Of a DNA stretch of 64,000 nucleotides, positions 33,901-45,600 are shown piece after piece (position 1 is the first letter of the stretch; every line of letters starts with the position of its first letter). The position numbers and the translations under genes are program-made. The notes beneath the pieces are model-generated. The model had not been told where the DNA came from. It ran no database searches and saw nothing but the letters and a program-made list of their open reading frames with translations. This stretch comes from Tetracentron sinense (lineage: Eukaryota > Streptophyta > Magnoliopsida > Trochodendrales > Trochodendraceae), in the NCBI GenBank assembly GCA_015143295.1, contig CM026557.1:37085965-37149964 (forward strand), written 5' to 3'.

Positions 33901-36639
33901 TTCCCTCCACTTACCTCGGTCTCCCGCTATGGGCCCCTTTCAAATCCAAAGCTGTTTGGGCTCCGGTTGTAGAGTAATTCTCCTCGAGGCTAGCAGGGTG
34001 GAAGTCCTCCCTCCTCTCCAAAGGGGGTATGCTTACGCTCATCAAGAGTACGCTTAGGAGTACTCTCTCTGTCTCCTGGGGACAACTATCCCTATTATCT
34101 CTCCACCCTAGTCCTCCCTCGATCTATTGCCCTCTCCCTTGAGCGTCTTCAACACAACTTTCTTTGGTAAGGGCGGGGTGACAATGAAAATACCATCTGG
34201 TAGATTGGAACCAAACTTGTAAACCGCTAGTGGTAGGGGGCATAAACCTTGCTCTGCTCAGCACGATGAACAAGGCTTTGTTAGGTAAATGGGTATGGCG
34301 ATTTAGCGAGGAGCAGGAGAGTCTTTGGCGGAAGGTGATTGTTGCCAAATATGGGCTGCCATCCTTTTGGATGCCTAGGGGGGCCTGAGGTGTGCACGGG
34401 GTGGGTTTGTGGAAAGGTATCATGGGTGTGGCTAAGTCTCTAGATCCTTTCATTAGGTTCAAGCTGGGAAATGGGGTCGACATTCAATTCTGGTACGATG
34501 TCTGGTGTGGTCAGTTGAGGTTTAAGGATGATTTCAGTTTTTTTTTCTCTGGCTCTCCATAAGGGGGCTTCTATTGCTCAGTGTGCGGAAGGGCTAGGTA
34601 GCGGTACGGTTTAGTGCCCTAGATTAAGGAGAGACTTAAATGATTGGGAAGTTGTCGATCTACAGAGGCTTCTGGCTCGGTTGAGTTCCTACTCCCCTAG
34701 ATCTCAGATTAGTGATTGTAGGGTTTGGTTCCGAAGCAATAGCGGACGATTTTCAATGAGATCACTCTTATAGTCCTTTAAATCTACACCTTTGCGCTCA
34801 TTTTCTTACAAGGCTGTCTGAGCTAACTATGTTCCCACTAAGGTATCCTTCTTTCTCTGGTCCGCAGTCCTAAATAAGATTCTCACTACGGATCAATTGA
34901 AGAGGCAAGGGTGGAGCTTCGCTAACCGTTGCTATCTGTGCCTCAATATGGAAGAAAGCGTGAACCATTTGCTCCTGTACTATCCGGTCGCCTTTTCTTG
35001 ACTCGAATGGGTGTGGAGTGGGTCTTTCTGTTTTCCTTTCTGAGCTTCTTATCTGGTTGGCATTTGACGACTTTGGTGGATGCTAAGGATTCCATATGGA
35101 CTTTTTTGCCCGATGCGATCTCGTGGATTATATGGAAAGAGAGGAATGGTCGTGTATTTGACAATTCCTCTTCTTCCCATCTTCGCATCTTGTCACGTGT
35201 GAGTCAGTCGATTGTGGACTAGAGTTCGTCTACTCAGTTGGATCAAGAAGTGAGGGACATCCTACAACTATGAGGAGGCAGTTGATTCTCACCGTGTTAT
35301 TCTGTGTTGATTTCTTTTTTTCTCTTGTTATTTTATTATTGCCTATATCCTTTTGTTCTTAGTTTATGCCTTTCTAAACTGAAGCTTCCTTTTTATATAA
35401 TATATCATCTGATTTACCGATCAAAAAACAAATCATAGAATGGTGTAAGTATTCTTCATAATTGCCTTAAATCTAAAAAAATAAAATAAGAAAGAAATTG
35501 TTACTACTTGTGATGTGGCAATAATTTGTATGTACAAATAAGTTATAAATTGATTATTGTGTTTATAGTAGTACCTTGCAAATTTTGTAGTTGCTGATGT
35601 TTGACCTGATACACATTTCTATATTGCACACTTTTGTTTTGCGATCACATAGTTTTTTTTTTTTGTTTGTAAAATTGTTACAAATATATTATAATTGTGT
35701 TACCGATCAAAAAAAAATAAAATTATAATTGTGTTGGGTTAATGTATCGGAAAGTAAAAATGTCATTAACCAAATGAAAAAAAATAAAAGAAATCTGTAA
35801 AAAGTGTAAATTATGTATAAAAAATAAGAGAGATTATTTAAACTCACGTTCAAAGCGTACTTTCAAATTGCTCAATGATGCACCTATATATATATTTTTT
35901 TATCAATGATGCACCTATCACTGTATAGTTTTTGGCTGTTTGCTATGTTTATTTATTTATTTTTTTAACATATGAGATCCCATGTAATTTCAAAGAGATG
36001 AAGTCAGAGAAGAACCACCATCTGATCGACATTTGACGGATTTGATGGGTCATTGAATCAAGTGGGTCTAAAACCTTAACCAAAATATACACCATGATGT
36101 GGATTGGGGGCAGTACTCAAACACTTGATGATTGAGGGCGTGCTAGACCTACTCTTAGCCTAAAAAAAAAAAACTTGTCATTGCACGGTATGTGTTGAGA
36201 TATGGACTAAGTTTAGAATAATGATGTATGTAGTTGATGGTACACCATCTATACATGGAATATAAAACCCAGATGCTTATCAAAATTCAAGACCACTCCA
36301 CTCCAAAAGTTAAAGTACACAATCCCTTGCAACTCTACGTTCTCTCCCAAGGAAGCGATCGTGATTGAACTCAGGGAGAGTTCAATCGCACCCACAGGTC
36401 AGCATATGCCTATTTTAACCCCTTTAACCGTGGTTAAGATTCACTTAGGGGTTTTTTGGGTTAAAATTCACTCAGGGTTATTGAACCCTAAGGGTTAGTA
36501 AATCTTAACCATGGTTAATAGGGACACGTATTGACTTGTGGGTGCAATTAAACTCTCCTGAGTTCAATTGCGATTAGCTGTGATCCGATCTCAATAGAGT
36601 GGTTTTGGGGAGAGTTGTGAGAAATCATAATGGGGGAAC

Positions 36640-36674
<35 letters not shown>

Positions 36675-39600
36675 GGGCGGAGGTAGAAAAGCAATGGAAA
36701 ATGCAGGCGAAGAAGTGGGCGATGGTCCAAATTGTGGCGATACAACCTGTCTATTTTAAATTTTATTTTATATGGAATTAAATTTTTTTGTTCTCAGATT
36801 GTAGGTGAAGATCCAAAAACAAAGGGGTTCTGCAATCTGAATATTTAGAGTGTTCGGTAATGATGTTTCAGGTATCGGGTCGGAACCGTGCATTGTGCGA
36901 TTGTGCAAAAGCATGGGGGTTAGATATTTCCCAGAAAGTAAACCTGCTTGAAGAATGGGGACCGGGTCGGAACCCATGCATCGCACGATTGTGCAGAAGC
37001 ATGGGGGATTAGATATTTACCAGAAAGTAGACCTGCATATTTCCAATTGATTGTGCAGAAGAATTGGGGGGGGGGTTAGATCTTTGCCCGAAAGTGAATT
37101 AAATTTTTTTCCAAATTTAATTTTTGTAGGAAAAGAACCAAAAAAGGTGTTGATCAACCTGCTTGTTTCAAATTGTTTGTTATACCAAAAGTAGAGTTAT
37201 CTATAAAAAACCAAAAGAGATAGATGAAGCACTTGTTGGGTGCGTCGCCAACGATATGGGAGAAAAACTGATCGCTGCCTTTTCACCATCCTCCCTTGTT
37301 TATTCATCTTCAAGAGAGAGAGAGAGAGAGAGCAACATGAAGTGAGTTGGTGTTTCCTGGGAACTTCAAGAAAGTTGAGGGAAGATGATAAGAAGTAGAG
37401 TGCTGATGGATGATGAGAATGGATAGATAGATAATGGATATGTATAGAGAGAGAAGGCAAGATGATAAGAAGTAGGGTGGTGATGGATGCTGGGAATGGA
37501 AATATAGATAATGGATACAAAGAGAAAAGGAGAGGAGTGACCAATTGGGAATGCAAGTGGAGTGTCCTTTTAGTAAGAACTTGGATAACTACAGAATAGT
37601 TTGAGGGAAAGAGGGTTGCTTTGGTTGAGGGAGAGAGATACATCTGTGTCATGTCAACAAACAGTTATGCCACATCAGACCTCCTGAGAACACAGGGATT
37701 CAAGATTGGAGAGCAAAGAGGATGTGTTACGTGACACTTATTATTATATTGTATATAGATGACAATTTATAAGTGAATCTAAACGATTCATAGATCATCT
37801 GAATCACGATGATCAGTTACCGCACGTGATTCCTCGTGTCAATAGCAGGATTATTGAGATGATATATTGTCATGACCCAAAATTCCCCCTAGCTGAAATG
37901 GGACTATGAATCGTGGCACTACTTACCTTAACTTATCTTAAGAGCTTAAATGACATACTAAGCTACGAACTTAAAATTTTTTTTCTTTGAATGATCATTT
38001 ATATTTATCTTTCGAAAGTAAACTTTCGATCAAAAGTAAACTGAACCTTGATAATCCAACACTATTCACCAATATCCCAAGTCTGCTTACTAAGTTTAAA
38101 CATTCATCCAAACCATTTAATTACAAACATTGATTTAAACATTTAAGTCTCAAAGGTACCAATTAACCATCTTCTACCAAGACGTCACCTTCTATTTTCT
38201 CAACGTAGTCCTCCTCAATCCAAGGTTCAGTAGCGGTCTCAGACTTAGAACCTGTAGTCATGAATATTTTGGTTGAGCACATACGGCTCAGTAGAGATAA
38301 GACTCTAGCTAACAGTAATCATAAACATCATAATATACATTCTCAATACATTTAGTTTAACTTATTATACATAATGAAATCAGAGTACGAAATGTCGTGC
38401 AAGTCATATCGTGCCTATCTTAGGAGAACAACATGCATTGTGATTTGTGCGTATAACTTAAAATAACTCAAAACTCTTATATCGGTCACGAGGTTACATA
38501 TATTTTGGATTTCAACTAGTTAACCCTTTTCGGCGTCCCGCTACTAGCACCGTTGTTTTCCTATTGCACTTCTACTTGTGAACCAGGTACCAACCGTCGT
38601 TTGTCCTAATTTTACGTCTACTTGTGAACCAGGTCAGTACCCTCGTTTTCCTAATTGCATCTACTTGTGAACCAGGCACTAGCACTTTGTTGGTATACAT
38701 AGCTAGTTGGAACTCAACAAGCATTATACATATACTTATCTACACAATTGTGAGGTCTTGTGAGACTTGCAAGCTCCTGAGACTTGTGAGTTTATGAGAA
38801 TATCACTTGTGAACATGTTGTGTTTAAAACCTTTTCACGCATATGGTTATTCTATCTCATAAGATGATGTCACATAATTCATATAAGATAATGCATATCA
38901 TTCAGAAACAATAAAGGTAATAAATCATAACACTGCAAGGATACCTACTCATTTCTCATCATACATGGTCATAACATACAATTTACATACAGTAGGTTAT
39001 CATTATATCTTATTACTGCATACATTATGATGTTCATACTTATATATAATTAGCACTCATGCCATCATTAATCATATGATTACATCTAAATATACATGCA
39101 ACATTCATCAGTTATAATCATAAGTAATGTTTACAATGCCATTAGCTAGGGAAATCATATATCTCATGCAACATTCATCATTTATTACCATAAGTGATGT
39201 TTACGATACCATTAGCTAGGGAAGTTATCTCTACCTTGGTTCGGCAATCCTTCGCGATTTCCTTGGATGTTGAGATCCTGGTCCCAGTCTCGAGAGGCAC
39301 TCCTCTTCTCTTTCCCAACCTTTAAACACAAATAATTATTTTAGATTTCCTGTATCAACCCGTTTAATTGACTCTCTTTGATATCATTTGGGTCTCTTAC
39401 ATTTTAACCATAAGAAATTTCCAATTACAAGCCAAACTTGGATAATTGACAGTAGGTGGGACTCGTGTCCCACGGACCGAATCAGAGTTTAACCGTACCG
39501 AATTGGAAACATAAAAATGGATGTTAACACATGCCCTCACTATAGGGTCTGTTTTGGCCCTTGAGATTCGAAATTATAGTTAGTATATTGGACACAAAGT

Positions 39601-42600
39601 TATTCCATTTTGAACCATGGGTCAAATGCCTCTAGAATCGTCCAATTCCGATAAATGATTCAAAAGTTATGGCCTAAATACTAGAACCAGGTTTCGAGTA
39701 ACAATTTCTGGAAATTACATTCACTCAACTTTATAGGTATTTTTACCTTCCAAAATATTAAAATTGGAAAATCTTCATTAGATATGAAGTTGTTCTATTT
39801 TGAGTTACGATTCCAACGCACTTTGAATTGCTTAATTCCGATGAGCTAGTCAAAGTTATAGTCAATTTACCGTGGGTTGTACAGTCAAAATCCGAGAAAT
39901 CCGATTTATTCGAGGTATTCCGAATCATCCCCTCCACCTTGAGCCATCCTATGGATCCTAACAACCCAAACACATCTTTAAAACACCAAAACTCTTATGG
40001 GAAATTCTTAGATCATGTTACTCGAAAATCCCCTTTTTATATCCTTACTAAATCAAGCCATAAAACAAAACTCATTTTCCATAAAGCAAATCCTTAACTA
40101 TTTCTCCAAAAACCCCATGACTCTTCACCCTTACCCTTTAAATCTTCACATTTACCATCAACTAATTAAGACTACAAAATTTAGAGGAAAAAGGGGAGGG
40201 ATCTTACCCTAAGGGTGGTGATGACACACCCTAGCCTTGCTCTTCCTTGCTTCTTCTTCCCAAAAGTCCAAGGAGGTCCTCTTGAGCACCAACCCGTAAT
40301 AGTGTGAGAGGGAGTTTGATATTAGAGTGAGATGGAAGAGGAGAGAGTAGTGAGAGTGAGGGCTTAAGGGAGAGGAAGTGGAAATGTGAGAGGCAGAGAG
40401 GTGGGGGCTGGTTGTCTGGAACCGAATGGAAGAGAGGGGCTTTGGAGCTTTATATAGTGTGAGGTGGTGATAACATCGCCCCATATAAAGAGAGGAGAGG
40501 GTGAGGTGTGTGGGGGTGCGTGTGAGGGTGGTGATAGCACACCCCACTCATCCTTATCCATTAAGATATATATTATTATTATTATATTTGATTTGATTTG
40601 AGTTGTCGCATCGAGCCGCCTTTTGTCATTTCAAGTTGTCTTGATGTCACATCAAGCCATTTTATGTCGCCTAGGCGTTGTAAGTATTATATTCAATTGA
40701 TACTTATAAAAAAAGTAGAAATATTTTTATTTATTTATAATTTTGATAAATAAAGTAAATTTTGGTCGCCTAGGCGTTGCAGGGGGTGGTTTGATTACAC
40801 TGATATGCACCAAGTTTTTGATATCTGTATGTGTGTGTTGTAAGTATTGCTATTATGTGGACTGGCTAAGCTTAGATTGGTGACTTTGTTGTTGTCTCCT
40901 TATAGGGAGGCTGGGAGAATGACGAAACCGTTGAGGAGGCAGCAGTACGGGAAGCCTTAGAAGAAGCTGGAGTTCGAGGGGATATAATGGTGACAATTAC
41001 TTTTTTGTTTGTTTGGTATATCCATGTTTTTGGGATTCTAGAATAAACTTTCTTGACGTATTTTGTTGCTAGTTTGATTCTTGTTTCTTTAAGGTGATAA
41101 GAACGATGTGGTTTAATCAAATTGTTTACATGTTTTGCATGGAAAATGGAAAACGGACCACACGGTCCTCTTCCAAATGGACCACCCAATTGCGAAGCGA
41201 CACGTGGCATTGTAATTTTTTCTTCCCCTATGTGTTGAAATATGATTGGATTGGTCAGCTTGGAAGAGGACCTTGCGGTCCTCTATAATCAGAACTCGTT
41301 TTGCATTCGTATCACAACCAAGCAACTAGCTTGAAATGATTGTGTTTTTTATCTGTAGTATGATCTTATGGTAAGATTATCTTTCAGTATACTTTTATGT
41401 ATCTCTCCTTGTCATGATAGTCATTTGATGATTAACTATGCGTTTAACACCCATTATGTTTGTTATAAATCACGTAGTATTCTTTGAACTCCCTTAGTAG
41501 TATTAAAGTAGAAAAGATTTTGGCATTCTAGGTGGGGCTTAAAAGGATTGATGGAAACCATTAGTACAATCACCATTATCATGTAATGCTCATTAATGAT
41601 ATTTTCAACAAGGTGATTAGAATTTTTTAATGGATATTGATAATACATATATTTAAAAAGAATACAAAACAAAAAAAGAAAAAGAAGAAATTGCAACATC
41701 TAATCTAAACTTTTGGAGAGAGCGAGTAGCAAGATCTTTCAAGGGTCGAAATCTTCTACATCAAAGCTCTGCCTGCATTCAGGCTAGGGTGGGCCATTTA
41801 GTCTCAGTTTGGGGTTCTGTTGGGGGTGATTCGGAGGATCCGTGGAGGAATACATTTCCACTTTGATTGCTCGGATCCTATTTTATGTTGTGCTTTTAGC
41901 TGGTTTGTATTTTCTTCCTTCTTTTTCATAGGTTCACTATTGGTGATCCTAGGAATGTAGCCTTCTCATCCCCTATTTTCTATATATACTATTTACTTTA
42001 CCGATCAAAAAAAAAAAGCTCTGCCTTCAATTGGGTGGATTTTGAGTAGTTGGCCGGCCACCCTCCAGGAGTTTGTGGGCTTTAATAGTGCTGATTTCTT
42101 TCAGAGATGGAATCAAGTTGTTTTTCGTTTGGACTCCTAAACCTCATTTTGTGTAGGTAAGATTCTACCTCTTATACATCTCTTCTTTCCTAATTCAAGT
42201 TCTTGTTATTTATCAAAAATAAAATAAAAATCTAACCCACATTAGCGCCATTCCATTTAGTTCTCCTTTCTGATGAAATTAGAAAAGAAAAAGTGACATC
42301 TTCAACAAGATGATTATATTTTTATTAATTGATAAAAACAAGTAATATTATTTGAAAAAGAATAAAAAGAAAGAATAAAGAGGAAAAAAGAAAAAGAAGA
42401 AATTAAATTTCTAATCTAAACCATGTTAACAAATTACAATGCATGGAAGCATGTACAATCAACCTAGATAAAGTTAACAGTGATAAATACCTAGTTAGGC
42501 TTCCAATGCATGGAGAATTGCAGTCAACCTAGGTAAATTAGACACTAATTAATATTATGGAGACTCTCAACTTTAGACCAGAATTATTATTATTTTTGTT

Positions 42601-45600
42601 GTGCCGCAACCCTGGTTAGCTGGGTTAGTAGTTAGATGCCTAGCATGTTAGCTTGGCAGTTGGTGGACATTAAACAATGGCCACACCCCAGAGGACTTGA
42701 TCCTAGCCCTCTCACACTTGGAGGATACACTGTCTACCATCAGACTGAATGGCAGGTGTATGACCAAAATTACTTTGATTAGGCATGTACATGAATTTTC
42801 CTATGACATATACTATTTCCCTTGTCCTTTTTTCCCTTTCCCATTGTACCCATGTTTAGCGTGGTATATTACTTAAATGCCTTCCTCATTTCTAAGGTGT
42901 AAACTTCCTCATCTTCTTCCATGCTTGGAATGGCATCAGTGATGCTAACAATGGTATGGCAAAAATGAAGTTTAGGACGAGTTTTGAGATTGTAGGAAGA
43001 GTTGCTTGGTGATGACAGTAATGACAATTCAATTCCTGAAATGGTGGTGGAGAAATTCGTGAGGTTGGATGCCGTGTAGGAATATAAGTAAAATCTTCAT
43101 ATACTTCTCCCCAAAGAACTTTTAAGATGATTGTTCTGATGGAAAAGTGCCTCATTCTTTTAGGAAAGCTTTTACTAAAAAATGAGAAGCTATCAATGAC
43201 TCAAAAGAGGTATAGGTGTTTCTCCAAGGGAATGGTGAAGATTCATCAGCATGAGAGTCTCTAATACCTACTCCTGTTGTCCAATAGGCAATGAAAGGAA
43301 GGTGTAAAGACAGTTTGTAGGTGTTGTTCAGGGCTTAGTGTTGGATTTTATTGGACTACCTCAATCTAAAACCAATCAGGCTAATCCTGATTCTACAGAA
43401 TTAGTAACATTTGTTGTGAGTGTAATCAGACAGAGCATGACTCTTCTTATGTCAAGGTGTTGCAGAAAATTTAAGAGAGCCGATATTGATATAAAGCACT
43501 GAACCATACTGTTTAACGAGCTCACTTTTTTATTCACAAAAATCTGGACTATGCCAATGATTTTTTTTTAATGTAGAGACATGATATTTGATGAATCAAA
43601 GCTACACAGACTCAAATCAAGGGCAATGTCTTTTACACTGGGTGGAATCATTCAGGCATGGGTATAGAACGGATTAACATATGATGGTGCACACAATGGA
43701 CATCGAATCACATACTTGATACTCCATTATTGAAATGTTTATACAAGTGTGAAGAGGAAAAGGCTTAATGACCATGGTTTAAAGGATTGGTATCTGTGTG
43801 TATCGGTCATGGAAATAAAACTCGCCAAAACTGTTACTATGTCTACCCTGTTACGCTATTTATATAGGTATCGTAGGACTCGGCTAAAATAGTTATGGAC
43901 CCTAAGACTCAGTCCCCGCCCCCAACACACACAAACAAAAAATGAACGCCTTTTTGGAAATGTAAGACTCGGCCGTTATTTAACAGGTTTGGCATTACGT
44001 AACGGTTTCGGTAGGGACTGTATGTATGCTGAAACTGTTATTTTAATCCTTGGTATCGGCAAGTTAATTGCAAAAAAAATAAAATGATGGATATACATGG
44101 GAACACAATTAAATGTTAAAAATAATTGGGGAAGACTATGAGGACATTGATATGTTTCATTGTAGTTTTTGTGTTGCTTTGTAGGTAATTGGTTTTTGCA
44201 TTCCCATGGTCTCACTCATTGATGAACCCTTTCCTTTTAAATAAATTATATTCATTACCAATATAAAAACCTTGCTAGCACGCATTAAAAAACAAATATC
44301 GATCAGAAGAAGGTGAGAAATTTATTGAATCAAAGGGCCCCAAACTGGTTTTTCCTCCAAAGTTAGTTTTGAAGCTTCGATCCTCAATTTGTAGTGTTCA
44401 TGTTTCGATCAAAATAACCAAAGAGGAGTGGTAATTTTTTGGCAGTAGAAAGGCTAGGAAAAAACAAAATTTTCAAGTGATTTGAGATGGGTTTAATAAA
44501 CCCATTTTATGATGCATAATGGCCATAAGGACGTTGAGTAATGGTTTTTTATGACTGTAACAGCTGAATCACATAAAACCCTGAAAAATATGCTGCATTG
44601 TCGTATCATAATGGTATGGGTACTGTTAAAACCATTACATAATTGCCCTTACATCACGATTAATACCATGGTTTGGATTGTGGTGTAGAGACTAGGGACT
44701 ATAAATATCTCATTTCTGATTTCTCCAGTCATTTATCTTCATCTTTTTCTACATGGTATAGATCATCTGAATCCCGTTAAGCTTCTCTCCACTTTTTAAC
44801 TCATTATTTCCATCCAGACCAGGGTTACCTAATTCGCTGGACAGTAGTACGAACCGTGAACTGGTTCGAAGCGAACCGGTTCGCGGTTCGGTTCGGTCTA
44901 GTTCGTTGATATGGAGCGAACCGACGGGTGGTGCTAAACGGTCCAAAGTTCACTGTTTTTTAACGCATCGGTTCGGTTCGGTTGCTTTATTATCGGGTCG
45001 TAGAAGTGTGTAGAACTGTAGACGGAAATGACATGTCATGACATAAAATCAATCGTTAACACCTAAGGGCAAAACGACAAAAGAAAGGGGGTTTTTGCAT
45101 ATCAGCTGTTAGGTTCTTCCTAATTTGCAAATCACTTTTATGTGTAAACATTTTGCAAATTAACTCTTATACAACATTTAGATTTTAGGCAAACAACCTC
45201 AACTCTTGGTCAGACTTTCATTTGTTATTGTTAGTAAAATGACTTATATGTCCTTAAGATATTTCATAACCTCATAAAGTCCCTTTAACTGTTCTTGAAC
45301 TATGTTTAACAAGTTTTAACCCTTGTGGTTAATTTGTCTCCTTTGAACTCTTTTAGCTATAGTTAAGATTCACTAACCCTTAGGGTTAAAGCATCTGACC
45401 TTAGTTTAAAAAAATTAAAAAATTAACGTGTCCCCTTTTAACTCCCTTTAACTTTGGTTAAGATTCAAAAATATTTAGGGTTAAAGCATCTAACCTTCAT
45501 TTTTAGAAAAAAATTTGAACATCTCTTTTAATTCCCTTTAACCATGGCTAATATTCACTAACCCTTAAGGTTAAAGCATCTATTACAAAAAAATTAAAAA

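Larger units (their letters stand above)
37868..40780 (-). mobile_element. Ty3-type LTR, copy D
   Basis: A minus-strand LTR that ends GGGTCATGACA (37868). It shares with copies B and C the segment ACGTAGTCCTCCTCAATCCAAGGTTC (about 38201) and the region of the LTR-specific tandem repeat. The TATA box is TATATAAA (complement of 40449-40456). The right edge is not sharp; 40780 assumes a U3 about as long as in copy A. It carries 43-46-bp repeats (38530-38690) and a 72-bp duplication (39098-39240). Cross-copy similarity is weak outside these points. Confidence 0.5.
30768..40905 (+). other. Intron 2 of the Nudix gene
   Basis: 10,138 bp. In order it contains a degenerate minisatellite (31240-31665), a 5'-truncated L1 (32020-35430), a foldback MITE (36357-36586), GA microsatellites (36641-36671, 37313-37332), a 100-bp tandem repeat (36870-37100) and LTR copy D (37868-40780). 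35431-36356 and 37101-37867 show only AT-rich sequence. 40666-40680 and 40765-40779 are a direct repeat of GTCGCCTAGGCGTTG just before exon 3. Confidence 0.9.

Noticed and set aside
36548..36745. Minus-strand open stretch rich in Ser/Leu
   Set aside because: Covers a GA microsatellite (36641-36671) and part of a MITE; composition is explained by the repeat.
37197..37652. 151-codon minus-strand open stretch in intron 2
   Set aside because: Leu/Ser-rich translation of GA/GAT-rich low-complexity DNA; no domain and no ATG-context support.
40209..40561. Minus-strand Ser/Thr/Pro-rich open stretches in intron 2
   Set aside because: They lie over the TATA region and leader of LTR copy D; pyrimidine-rich leader sequence gives such translations.
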